64,000 nucleotides of DNA from Trichosphaerium sp. ATCC 40318. Its lineage: Eukaryota; Discosea; Flabellinia; Trichosidae. Each line of letters begins with the position of its first letter. Within the stretch, counting starts at the first letter, position 1. The translations under genes were made by a program, and so were the position numbers. Below are positions 33,499 to 45,473 of the stretch, piece by piece. A model generated the notes under the pieces. The model worked only from the letters and a program-made list of their open reading frames with translations. It ran no database searches and was not told the DNA's origin. The DNA lies in assembly GCA_038496445.1 (NCBI GenBank), contig JALMLS010000279.1, positions 62,001-126,000 on the forward strand, written 5' to 3'.

Positions 33499-34516
33499 CT
33501 CACCGTTGGTTTTTTGTAATTTTATGTATGACTGTTGATGACGTTAATCTACATAGTTCTTTTCTCAATACAGTATTTACTTCAGTTGTACCTATGTAGT
33601 TTATTCTCCGATTTCAACACATTCACGTTGTTACACGTTGGTATACATATTTGAGCACGTGATTCCTCCGGGACATTGTATTATAAGTGTGGTCAGGTAT
33701 AGAAGCGGCTGAGAGCCTGGTAGATGTATCGGAGTTGATGTAAGTGTAAAACTAGCTTCGACTTGGTGTACGAGGTTGCGTGTATAGTCTAGTTTTTGTT
33801 TCTTAGTTGTCTCTGTATTTCATCATGGAGTCCAGCTCCAGAAATGAGTATCTCCGTAAATGTCCGCTTCAGGGTTCAAGAGTGTTTGAGCGGTTACAGG
33901 TCTTTTTGAAACTATATTCTCGGTTGGAATCGCCGAATAGTACAATGTGACTCATTTCCCTTGCGAACTTTACGGTTCGGTTTCTGAGTTATCAACAACT
34001 AAATAGCCAATCATCCCTGTTGCTGTAGACCGTCGACACGTCGTGTTAAACTGTACTATAGAAGTTATAACTCTGACGTTTGGGAAAGCTACCGACAATG
34101 TATAAGTGGGAACTAGCACGGGCGGTGGTTACATTTTTATACTTCGGACGAAGCAACAGAGCCTAGGGGGTATTTAGAAAGACAATGAGATTATTATCGT
34201 AACCTAAAATTACTTGTCAGTGATAGCTTTACAAGAATAAATCAAGAACTGTTTGTATACAAGTGTATTATAGATAGCGGAGTAATAGCGGTTAATACCA
34301 TCGGTATTAAATGCGATATGTCAACTGCTTGCCATCGCACTAATCTTACGAGAAAAGCACAAACCATTCAATTCGTGCCTAAAAATTCTCTTGTCACGTG
34401 TCACCAATAGTCACTTCCATCAACACCACAGTTTTTCCGTGTGTTCGTTTAAACATGTTTTACCATAGTTTGTCCGTGTGTTCGTTTAACCATGTTTTTT
34501 TTCACAAAAGCACACG
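33499..34516. other. Intergenic, upstream of the first metallopeptidase
   Basis: About 1 kb without coding signal. Its right end belongs to the duplicated segment: a CACGTG and a CCAAT-like box (about 34393-34410) recur upstream of the second peptidase copy. Confidence 0.45.
34431..34504 (+). repeat. Two tandem 37-bp repeats upstream of metallopeptidase A
   Basis: Two adjacent near-identical 37-nt units (34431-34467 and 34468-34504), each with a CCGTGTGTTCGTTTAA core, directly before the start codon at 34517. The second peptidase has only one diverged unit, so this is a local duplication in the promoter or 5' UTR after the gene duplication. Confidence 0.6.
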
Positions 34517-37500
34517 ATGAGCTTCATCTCCGTCGCTTTGCTATTCGTATCCTGTATCTTTACCAGTGTTATGCTAGCGGATCAAACTAGCCACAAGCTG
34601 ACAGCAAAAGAGTTTGTGTTCTCTTATCAAAATCTTCGAACCAAACGTGCTGTTGAGTCCAGGTATGTGGTTCCAGGCTTGTAAGGAGGTTGATGGTTTT
34701 TTAGTGATGTATTGGAGATATCCGACGTGAGATATGGTCTAAAGGACATTACACTGTTTCTTAAACGCTCTATGAAAAGTAACCCAGGTACACAGTTTTC
34801 TTTTGATTGTAATTTTATTTTTCCGGCGCTGACGGAATAGTCTATGTAAAAGGAGACCGGGTAAACACTACTAAGGCCAAAGCTGCTATATTTACTGGCC
34901 ATATCATTGGAGACTCTGATAGTATAGTGGTACGCTCGTTTTCCTGTCGTTTCAGGCCAAAACACGTGTACATTGTGGGTTGACCCTACATTTTTTTAAC
35001 ACTGCCTGTTTTATAGGAGATTGTGAAGTGCAGGTTTTAGTTTTTTTTTTTAAAGTGTGTACTAACTATAAATAGGTTGTCCTACTGCGAGACTCTAAGA
35101 TCATGGGTATGGTTCATCTATCGGATGGCGAGGATCATTCTCTTACTTTTAACGAAACATTGTATCTCGTACCTATTGTGTACAATGTGTCACGCGATCA
35201 CCCAAAGCATCTCAACAGCTGTGCTACGCATGTTGACAACAAATCCGCTTGGCGAGGATACAAACGAAGTGTCCAGGCCACCAAACGCTCGTTGATTCCA
35301 ACTTGTTCTACAAATGGGGTTTCAAACTTCAACGGAAAACAGTACAACCTTCGACTAGCCATAGAATCAAATCCAGCTTATTTGGCTCGGTTTGCGTCTT
35401 CAACTGAAGCATCAGACTATATGGATCTTGTTGTAGCTACGGTACGATTTACTGCGCTTAAGGTTGTGATTTCTAACTCCTTTCGCACAGGTTTCAGCTA
35501 TCTACCTGCGTGACTTTTATGCCACTGTAGATCTTGTGATACACAATCTAGACAGTCCTCACGGGGAAGACAGAGATGTAATGAAAACTCATTATCTTGC
35601 AAATCCACCTACACAAGACTATGACTTTGGTATTGCGGTACGGGGTGGAAGCGGTGGTGGCTATGCAACAGTTGGTAAGTAATTTTACACGGTATATTTG
35701 AAAAGAATTACTAAAACATCAAAAAAGGAGGTCTGTGTTTGACTAACAAACAGTTTGGACATGTCGGATTTGCGACAACTTATGCAACCTCTGCTTACAA
35801 TGCAAAACATGACATTTACATTCTTGGACACGAGGTACTTTCAAAATCCAATTACCACAAAATTCACTACAGTTGGCTAACATTTTGTTAGATCGGTCAT
35901 CTTATTGGTTCTCAACACACATTCCATTCTGATTATACTCCTAAAATAGATGATTGCGATTATAATGGTATCAACCCTGCACCCGCTGATGGAGGTATAG
36001 TGTTTTTGTGTTTGTTTGTTGCTGCTTACAAATGTTTACTTGCTTTAGGTACAATTATGAGTTACTGTCATACTACAGGCTATCATAACATCAACTTGTA
36101 CATGGGAAAAGTTGGAGCATTTGGTTACCAGCACGTGCAAACTTGATTACTTGTCTAAATACTAACACGTTTTTTCTCTAAAAATAGGAGCGAAAGAGTA
36201 AATCAATTCATTCGTGATTATCTTGAAGACAAAGAAACATGTGCCAACCTAGCTTCCGAACCTTATGTAGTACGGTCAAATATCATTACTCGTGCCTTTT
36301 CTAAATCAACAATCGTAGGCACCGACACCTACCCTCCCTACTTTGTCAGGATCTGTTCCAGGAAGAATTGATGCAATTGAGTTTGTGGCGTTTTCAGATA
36401 CAACTCTCGGTTCACAAAGTACGAATTAACCAATTTATAAATGAATTTACAACCTTTGCATACACAGCTTCTTTGTCAGTCTGCTAGCGAGGAAACACTT
36501 AATTTTGTTCTTTAAATTTTTTAACAACGTTTTCTTCTAGGATCCACATTTGGAGATTTGTGTTGTAAACAAGACTATTATCAAGAATTTAAGTCTTCAC
36601 AATACCTTCCAGATATTATACCAAGAGATGCTAATGGAGATTGCGCTATTGGGAACATAGAGGCAAACGAATATATCGAGTACAATGTAGATTTTGGTGA
36701 ATCAAGCCAATATACATTCGAGTTGTCCTATGCGCGAGGCGACTCATGTGATACATCTGTTACAATAATTGTAGATGGAGTAGAACTGGAAACACTAAAC
36801 GCTCCAAGTACTGGAGATTGGAACACGTACAGCACAGTATCTGTACATCTCGGAAATTACAAGATTGATGATGGCGAAAAAACTGTTAGACTTCTCTTTC
36901 CTGACGGCGGCTTGAACATTCAGTGGTTTGATATGCAAACAGCTGTACCCTTCCTAGAGACTATATCGGGTACTATACCTGGTCTTATTCGTGGTTCTGA
37001 CTTTGTTGATTTCTTGGATGATACTCTTGGAGTACAAAGTACGTTTGTTGTGAGCATGTGAATCAATTTCGATGTTTTAAAGTGCACTTTTACTTTGTAC
37101 TTATCACACTTAACAGATTACCAACCCCAAGAGGATTATTGTGGCAAAAACCCGTACATTGACGCCAATAGAGCTACAACGAATCTCCCTGACTTATCCA
37201 AAAAAAATGCGGATGGATATTGTATCGTTCTAAGAATCAATGCAAATGAGTACATTACTTATCGAGTCCATGTTGATGCTCCAGGAGAATACGACTTTGA
37301 AATCAAAATCTCTAGAGGTCAGCCAGGGTGGAAGAATTTCGAGATTCTTGTGGACGATGTGTCAGCGGGTGTATTCACTATGATCCCTAATCTTAGTTGG
37401 AGTACCTTCGTTACAAGAACATTTTCTCTTGATCATTATTTCACAGAAGGATTACATGACATCAAACTGCTTTTTCTGCAGAGTGGTACTATCAGCACTT

Positions 37501-38213
37501 TCTATTATCAATGGTTCGATATGCAACTAAGAGCGCCTTCTCTTCCTTTACACTCAGGAAACGCACCAGATCAAATACGAGCTGTTGACTTTGTTGGTTT
37601 CCTTGACGATTCCCTTGGTTCTGAAAGCACGTGATTTTTCATTTTTGTTCTGATCGGATGAACGGCCAACTATTACATTTTTACAACGATTTTTCATGAT
37701 AGCGCCTCAAATTGCTTTTTGAATATTTAAAACTCTAGATGAATTGTCGATAGCTATTAACAATTCATCTATTTGATATTTACAAGATTTTAAACTAATA
37801 ACATAATAGAGCCAATTGATGGAGACTTATGTGGCCGCGAGTACTATTACAACACATTTCATTTACATGCTAACCTACCTGATATTGTTCCAACAAACCT
37901 TGACGCTGATGGTCTCTGTGCTATTGCTCACATAAATAATCTTGAATACGTAGAATATATTGTAAACACAGACACAGCAGGTGTATACACATTCGAATTG
38001 AACTATGCCAGAGGGTTTTCGGGAAGTGTTACTGTGGACATAGTTGTTGATTCAGTAGCCATGGCAACATTTACTGTTTCTAGCACAGGTGGTTGGTATT
38101 CGTACACTACAAGTAGTATATCGCTTGGATCGCTTTCAGTAGGGGATCATAATATTAAGCTTGATTTTAACGCAGGGGTTAACTACAGATGGTTTAAGTT
38201 AGAACTAGTTTAG
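34517..38213 (+). CDS. Secreted metzincin metallopeptidase with three CBM6-like modules, copy A
   Basis: About thirteen exons. Signal peptide MSFISVALLFVSCIFTSVML, then a propeptide with ADAM/M12B-like strands (DITLFLKRSMKSN; IFTGHIIGDSDSIV). The catalytic domain has IYILGHEIGHLIGSQHTF, the HExxHxxGxxH zinc motif (split by an intron after HE), and the Met-turn TIMSYC. After a Pro-rich hinge follow three repeats of about 150 residues, each with a linker of the type GxxPGxIxAxxFVxFxDxTLG and a beta-sandwich with ANEYIEYNVDF, YTFELSYARG and NIQWFDMQ, which match CBM6-type carbohydrate-binding modules. Likely an extracellular protease targeted to polysaccharide or glycoprotein. Complete; a paralogue lies 7 kb downstream. 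Confidence 0.88.
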
Positions 38214-38277
38214 AAACTGTTTATCTGAGGATTTTTTTACTTGCTTGATACACAGCTTGATGTTTGCGATCATGAAT

Positions 38278-38880
38278 AAAAATGTAAAGAATTAACCACC
38301 TCAGGCAATCTCCAAAAGTTTTCTTCATAGTGGGTTTTTCTTCGTTCTTCCAGTAACTACAATGAACTCAATCAAAAATTCAATAAAATTCAGTTACACA
38401 CTTCTTGAACAAACAGAAAGGAGCTACAGGTACATTAACAGCAGTTCACCTGCTTAAGTTTATCATCACAAATCACTTGCATGCTAAGCTTTTCATGAAC
38501 TGAATCAAATGTACCTGCTGAACATGCAAGACGTACTGAGTTTCATACTGTTCTAATACACCAAACTTTGCAGCCTGAATAGTCTTATACGCAGTTGAAG
38601 CTGCAGCAACTGTGGTAACTTTGCAATCTTGGATGACAAATAGTGTTTTTCAACTGAAAACTTCGTATTGATGAAACCTTCGGGTGTGCCAAGAATCATA
38701 GTATCCATATATTATAATAGAGTCCAATTGTTAATTAGATGTAAATTTGCACTCCGTGTATGTAATCCAAGCAAGTCATTCTCCTTGCATCAGATCAACC
38801 ATGTAATCACGTGTTGTATCACTTTGATCATTCCAAAGTTAAATTTATCAACACCATGATTTTGTACTAGTAAAAAGTAG
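38278..38880 (-). pseudogene. Decayed acyl-CoA synthetase, unit A (C-proximal relic)
   Basis: The sequence aligns piecewise with parts of the intact synthetase in unit B (about 45900-47040), including the regions encoding its [19 protein letters not shown]-type exon, but with internal deletions and many stops. The C-terminal exons of the intact copy are absent, and the middle is missing. It cannot encode an enzyme. The N-terminal exon relic is separated from it by unrelated sequence (see 41090-41440). Confidence 0.75.
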
Positions 38881-40080
38881 AATAAATAGCGATCATTGGG
38901 TTGTTGAATAACTGCCAGTATGAGTTAAATTAGTGTTGTTAGTTTACATTTATACTATCCCTGCGCCTGGTGTTGTGAGTACCTGTTGAACAAAAAGAAC
39001 AATCGTAGACTGCTATGCAGCGCCTAGTTAAACTGTCTGTGGCTCCTTTTAATTCAAATTCCCTTCAGTCGAACAGGTACAAAATAATGTCTAGGAAGTG
39101 TCCATTCCTAAAATTACGTTTTATTAATCCAGTCTTTTACACATTGGTTGTAAACATTAGAAGTACCTTACATCACGAGACAACGCCAATACCCCTTTGT
39201 AGCTACTGCTTTAATTGTATGGAGCTGCTTAATATCCGAGTACTTGGAGATACGTTTTCTATGTAACAAAAACAAAAGTATCCTCCCTAGGTGAGGACAC
39301 GGTATTTTTATTTGTTTTCATTCAGATGCACTTCCTAGGTAAGGCCGCTGGTTTTTGTTTTTGAGAATTCTTTTTTTTTTTTTGGGTACCAAGTAAGTTC
39401 TATGTTCACCGATACTTTAAGATCACGGAAGCCGCTCATATATTTGTTACTTTTTTTTTTTTTTTTGGATTTTTTATTGGTTTTATAGACCGACCATTAT
39501 GTGTCTACTTTCGTCAGCCACTACGAAAGGTTTAAGGGTTTTATGTGAGTCGCTTCGGTTAGTCAAACCGAAACTAGCTGTGGAGAACTACTTCCATCTG
39601 ATATCTAGAATATTTTTGTTTCTTTTTATACCCATAAAAACTACACAAAAATAAATTGTGGTATTAATAGAAGCTTCTAGAAGGTTACTTCACTGAAATT
39701 TCTATTTTAATTACTCAAATATGGATAATGCACATTTCAAAACGCTCCCAAAGGCCTGTGATAGCTATTTACGCCCGTGGAAACCACATTGGACAAGTTT
39801 TGTATCTAAAAGCGTGCAACTAAACGAGAACTTCTTTTTTTAGATACTGTTTAGCAATTACTCAAATATGGATAACGCTCATTTGGAAAAACCACAAACC
39901 TTGTACTAGCTATTTTCATGTATTTAGAACTGTTTTGGCGGTATTTTATAAAAAATGTGGTGCTAGTGCAGGAAGAGGTAATCTTGAATCATAACATTTT
40001 AATCTTCTTCATTTTTTGTAAAAAGTAAACTTAAAGCTTTGAACATTTATTTGTCTCCCAAGTTGCTTGTGGCCTAAATC
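38881..40080. other. Inserted or diverged spacer in unit A
   Basis: Has no counterpart in unit B. Contains poly-T runs of 11-16 nt near 39370 and 39450, two CCTAGGTRAGG boxes (39286-39345) and a duplicated segment (39711-39935). No convincing gene. Could be remains of a transposed piece. Confidence 0.4.
39711..39935 (+). repeat. Diverged direct repeat, two copies
   Basis: Two related segments start TTACTCAAATATGGATAA at 39711 and at 39857 and continue with similar CA-rich then TAGCTATTT sequence for about 70 nt. Non-coding; function unknown. Confidence 0.5.
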
Positions 40081-40900
40081 TCAAACAGAGAGAATAACCA
40101 TAGCTAACACAAGTACTACATCAAAAAATACACGTGAAGTGCTACTTGGAGGCGAAGTCGGCGCGACAGTAGGTGCAACAGTTGCTGCAATGGATGGATT
40201 TTGAGTGGATGTTGGTGTTGCAGTAGTAGGAGAATTGGTGTTAGGATTGGTAGGAGACTCAGTTGTAGGGGGAGGAACAATACTTGGGTTTGGATACAAA
40301 GCCATATCATAGACGCCAACAGTAACGTTGTTTTCCAAAATGGGTGAAAACACAAATAGTCCGATGTTGAAAACTATAACTGATGAGTTATCACATACAA
40401 TGAGCAGAATTTCATCATCCAAGGTTGACAATCCTAGACAACATAATTAACATCCGATGGCTCACGATGCATAATCTAGCTTGAGAACTGAGTTGTTTAC
40501 CTGTAGGTTGTGTACAAAAATCTGGCATTGATTCAGTTCTTGTTGTTTCACAATTCACAATGAGATTATCTTGAGGAATCGAAGCTTACATGATCATACC
40601 AGAGGTACCAATACGATACAAAAAAGTACCGACGACAGCAGCTTAAACAAGAGTGAGTACAAAACTTTGTTTACATGTGCTTATAGCGTTCGTACCGTGC
40701 TGTGTGTCAGAATGCCTGTGACAATATCATGACATCTCTTTGTTACATTACAAGTATCGACATCAAGTTCAGCAAGGCCAATGTTCGTATTTGCGGATGA
40801 CATTTCACCCCATATGAACAACTTTCCGGAAATGGGATCAACACTCAATGAAGTGTATGCGCTTACATCACATTCCTTCAACTAAAAACGCTTGGTAAGT
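40081..40900 (-). CDS. Partial GPI-anchor-like surface protein (5' end missing)
   Basis: At least four minus exons in phase: one reading LSVDPISGKLFIWGEMSSAN (beta-rich, possibly part of a propeller), then AAVVGTFLYRIGTSGM, IPQDNLIVNCETTRTES, and a last exon with IGLFVFSPILENNVTVGVYD followed by a Thr/Pro/Ser-rich stalk and a hydrophobic C-terminal helix FFDVVLVLAMVILSV after STS, as in GPI-anchored proteins. No signal peptide or start exon could be found upstream, where the synthetase relic begins. So it is either 5'-truncated or its first exon is unrecognised. It lies in the extra part of unit A. Confidence 0.5.
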
Positions 40901-41089
40901 AACAGTGTGCCAACATTTAGAATAACCACTTTCTATGGTTTGGGTTACAATCTTGTGAAAAGTTGTTACATTTTAATAATGACAACAATAGGTGGTAAGG
41001 TACGCCAAATTAAAACGTTACATAAGTTTTCAGTGTTTTCTCGCCATCTCACGGATTCCCGTTAAATCTAGGAGCGTTAGCTGAATATC

Positions 41090-41440
41090 TTCTTCACGTT
41101 ACAAAAGATTGCGCTCTCGAACAATCGGCCAGCTGAAATTCAGACAACTCGTTCAAATTGTCGTATGGACAGAAATACGCGATTTGTTGGTTACTATCAC
41201 AAGGACGTGAAGCAACAGACACCACTTAAAAGCGTTTAGAAAATGAACATTCTTAAGAAGTAGAGGATGTGTTTTACCGTCTGTAGTGTAGTTTTGTATT
41301 AATTTTGTAGCAGTTAGGTTTGCTTTAGTAATTCGTACTGAAGTCTCTTTTTTGCAACGTTTCGTTACATGTTGGATACAGTTCCGACACTCAATGACGG
41401 GTTTTTTGGTATTGCTATTCCGTCATTTAAGTTTTTTGAA
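41090..41440 (-). pseudogene. Relic of the acyl-CoA synthetase N-terminal exon, unit A
   Basis: Matches the unit B segment 47500-47880 that encodes the start and first exons of the intact synthetase. The remnant frame (KANLTATKLIQNYTTD) resembles [16 protein letters not shown] of the intact gene, but its presequence is not intact and its GDG-type continuation is broken. Part of the same dead gene as 38278-38880. Confidence 0.65.
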
Positions 41441-41582
41441 ACAGACGGGAGCAATACACAAAATAATTCAACTTTCACCTAAATGTTCACCTGTCACGTT
41501 TCACCAATAGTCACTTCCATCACCATTCATAGTTTTTCTGTGTGTTCGGTTTCAGCCATTTGTTTTTGTTACGAAGCACACA

Positions 41583-44500
41583 ATGAGCTTCACCTCGGTA
41601 GCTTTGTTATTCCTATTATGTATCTTCACCAGCGTTATGCTAGCGGATCAAACTAGGCTCAAGCTGACAGCAAAAGAATTCGTTTTTAATCATCGAAACA
41701 AACGTAATGTTGATAATAGGCATGTTTCGGTGGGGCGCGGTTCAAGACATTATGAGGAGGTTAATATCTTTTTAGCGCTATCTTGGAGGTCTATGGCGTT
41801 CGGCATGGTACAAAGGATATTACACTGCTTCTTAAACGCTCTAAGCAAAGTAAACCAGCAGGTACTCACACTTTTCTTTTGATTGTATTTTTGTTGTTCC
41901 GGCGCTGACGGAATAGTCTATGTAAAAGGAGAGAAGGTAAACGCCACGAAGAATCACGCTTCTATATTTACTGGCCATATCACTGGAGACTCTGATAGTA
42001 TAGTAGTACGCTTGTTTTCCTTTCGTATTAGGCATAATTTGATGAAAAAACACAACAAAACACGTGGGTGGACAAAGTTGACCCTATTTTCAACATTCAT
42101 GGGATTGAAGTGTAGTTTTTAAGGGTTTTTAAGTGTACACTAACTATAGCTAGGTTGTCCTACTGAGAGACGCTAAGATCATGGGCATGGTTCATCTATC
42201 CAATGGCGAGGATCATTCTCTTACCTTTAACGAAACATTGTATCTCGTACCTATTGTGTACAATGTATCACGCGATCACCCAAAGCATCTCAACAGCTGT
42301 GATACGCATGAAAACAACAACAAATCCGCTTGGCGAGGTTTCAAACGAAGTGTCCAGACCACCAAACGCTCGTTGATTCCAACTTGTTCTACAAATGGAA
42401 TATCAAACTTCAACGGAAAACAGTACAACCTCCGACTAGCCATAGAATCAAATCCAGCTTATTTGGCTCTTTTTTCATCTTCAACTGAAGCATCAGACTA
42501 TATGGATCTTGTTGTAGCTACGGTACGATTTATACAGTGCTTAAGATTGTGATTTCTAACTCCTTTCGCACAGGTTTCAGCTATCTACCTGCGTGACTTT
42601 TATGCCACTGTAGATCTTGTAATACACAATCTAAACAGTCCTCATGGTGAAGACGACAAAGTAATGAAAACTCACTATGAGGCAAATCCACCTTCACAAT
42701 CTTATGACTTTGGTATTGCGGTACGGGGTGGAAGCGGTGGTGGTTATGCAACAGTTGGTAAGTAATTTTACGCGGTATTTGAAAAGAATTACTAAAGCTT
42801 CAAAAAAGGAGGTCTGTGTAACAGTAACAAATTTGGATATGTCAAAGTTGCCACAACTTACGGAACTTCTGCTTACAATGCAAAACATGATATTTACATT
42901 CTTGGACACGAGGTACTTTCATTGTCACAAAATTCGTTACAGTTGGCTAACATTTTGTTAGATCGGTCATCTTATTGGTTCTCAACACACATTCCATTCT
43001 GATTATACCCCTAAAATAGACGATTGCGATGATGATGGTATCAACCCTGCACCTGCTGATGGAGGTATGTACTATTGGGATATCGTTGTTTACAAATGTT
43101 TACTTGCTTTAGGTACAATTATGAGTTACTGTCATACTACAGGCTATCATAACATCAACTTGTACATGGGAAAAGTTGGAGCATTTGGATACCAGCACGT
43201 GCAAACTTGATTACTTTTATTTGTCTTAATTACTAACACGTTTTTTCTCTAAACATAGGAGCGAAAGAGTAAATCAATTCATTCGTGATTATCTTGAAGA
43301 CAAAGAAACATGTGCCAACCTAGCTTCCGTACCTTATGTAGTACGGTCAAATATCATTACTCATGCGTTTCTAAATCAACAATCGTAGGCACCAACACCT
43401 ACTCTCCCTACTTTGTCAGGATCTGTTCCAGGAAGAATTGATGCTCTTGAGTTTGTTGCGTTCTCTGATACAACTCTTGGTTCGCAGAGTACGCCCTATT
43501 AGCTTTTAAAACTGTTATTCAATTACATGATGCTGTATTCATCGCTATTGCTTCGAAATTCATTTATCTCGTTTAACGGAGCTTCTTCCAGGATCCACAT
43601 TTGGAGATCTGTGTTGTAAACAAGACTATTACCAAGAATTTAAGTCTTCACAATACCTTCCAGATATTATACCAAGAGATGCTAATGGAGATTGCGCTAT
43701 TGGGAACATAGAGGCAAACGAATATATCGAGTACAATGTAGATTTTGGTGAATCAAGTCAATACTCGTTTGAGTTGTCCTATGCGCGAGGCGACTCATGT
43801 GATACATCTGTTACAATTATCGTGGATGGAGTAGAACTAGAAACACTAAACGCTCCAAGTACTGGAGATTGGAACACGTACAGCACAGTATCTGTACATC
43901 TCGGAAATTACAAGATTGATGATGGCGAAAAAACTGTTAGACTGCTCTTTCCTGACGGCGGTTTGAACATTCAGTGGTTTGATATGCAAACAGCTGTACC
44001 CTTCCTAGAGACTATATCAGGAAGTATACCTGGTCTTATTCGTGGTTCTGACTTTGTTGACTTCTTGGATGATACTCTTGGAGTACAAAGTACGTTTGTT
44101 GTGAGCATGTGAATCAATTTCGATGTTGTTCAATTTTAAAGTGCACTTTTACTTTTGTACTTATCACTTAACAGATTACCAACCCCAAGAGGATTATTGT
44201 GGCAAAAACCCGTACTTTGACGCCAATAGAGATACAACGAATCTCCCTGACTTAGCCAAAAAAAATGCGGATGGATATTGCACAGTGCAAAGAATCAATG
44301 CAAATGAGTACATTACTTATCGAGTCCATGTTAATGCTCCAGGAGAATACGACTTTGAAATTAAAATCTCAAGAGGTCAGCCAGGATGGAAGGATTTCGA
44401 GGTTCTTGTGGACGATGTGTCAGCAGGTGTATTCACTATGATCCCTAATGGAAGTTGGACTACGTTCGTTACAAGAACATTTTCTCTTGATCATTATTTC

Positions 44501-45308
44501 ACAGAAGGATTACATGACATCAAACTGCTTTTTTTAGAGAGTGGTACTGTTAGCACTTTCTATTATCAATGGTTTGATATGCAACTAAGAGCGCCTTCTC
44601 TTCCTTTACACTCAGGAAACGCACCAGATCAAATACGAGCTGTTGACTTTGTTGGTTTCCTTGACGATTCCCTTGGTTCACAAAGCACGTGTTTTTTAAA
44701 AGAACTGAATTTATGTCTTTTCAAGTGATGATATTTCTTTGATACAAATCCAACGCACCACCTTTTTTGTTTTTGAACTTGACACTTTTTTACGATAACT
44801 TGTCTTGAAAACAACATTATCAAACACATTCCGTAAGATACTCGCTAGAATTTAAATTAATTATAACGTTATTCACAAGATTTTAAAAACTAATGACATT
44901 ATAGAGCCAATTGATGAAGACTTATGTGGCCGCGAGTACTATTACAACACATTTCATTTACATGCGAACCTACCTGATATTGTTCCAACAAACCTTGATG
45001 CTGATGGTCTCTGTGCTATTGCTCACATAAACAACCTTGAATACGTAGAATATATTGTAAACACAGACACAGCAGGTGTATACACATTCGAATTGAACTA
45101 TGCCAGAGGGATATCGGGAAGTGATACTGTGGACATAGTTGTTGATTCAGTAACCATGGCAACATTTACTGTTTCTGGAACAGGTGGTTGGTATTCGTAC
45201 ACTACAAGTAGTATATCGCTTGGGTCTCTTTCAGTAGGGGATCATGATATTAAGCTTGAGTTTAATGGAAGACTTAACTACAGATGGTTCAAGTTAGAAC
45301 TAGTTTAA
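41583..45308 (+). CDS. Secreted metzincin metallopeptidase with three CBM6-like modules, copy B
   Basis: Same architecture as copy A: signal peptide MSFTSVALLFLLCIFTSVML, propeptide, catalytic domain with ILGHEIGHLIGSQHTF and TIMSYC, and three CBM6-like modules ending YRWFKLELV. The first intron appears to use a GC donor (41720-41721) where copy A has GT; using it keeps the frame (DNSAILEVYGVRH). Exon differences from copy A are mostly small and keep the frame: one extra-Asn stretch near 42310 and scattered substitutions (DDDG for DYNG near the zinc site). Both copies therefore look functional. The shorter upstream region lacks the second 37-bp repeat seen before copy A. Confidence 0.87.
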
Positions 45309-45467
45309 AAAACTGTTCATCTGAGGATTTGGTTCAACGTTTTTTTTGATATTTGATGGCTTGTTAACATGTTTGTTTTGATAAAGAATAAATATGTCAT
45401 CATTTGAAGAAATTAATAGTTTACTCAGTATTTTGCGTTACATACAATTTTTATCAGGGTTAATGTT

Positions 45468-45473
45468 TTTATT
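45468..45473 (-). terminator. AATAAA overlapping the synthetase stop
   Basis: The TAA stop (45475-45473) shares its last base with an AATAAA on the minus strand. Confidence 0.55.

Larger units (their letters stand above)
34379..41425. repeat. Segmental duplication, unit A
   Basis: Unit A carries an upstream region, a metallopeptidase and a decayed acyl-CoA synthetase. It aligns in the same order with unit B (41477-47880). Left edge: shared CACGTG/CACGTT-CCAAT block. Right edge: shared segment containing the synthetase N-terminal exon relic. Unit A has lost about 0.5 kb next to the peptidase stop and carries about 1.7 kb extra at 38.9-41.1 kb. Confidence 0.8.
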
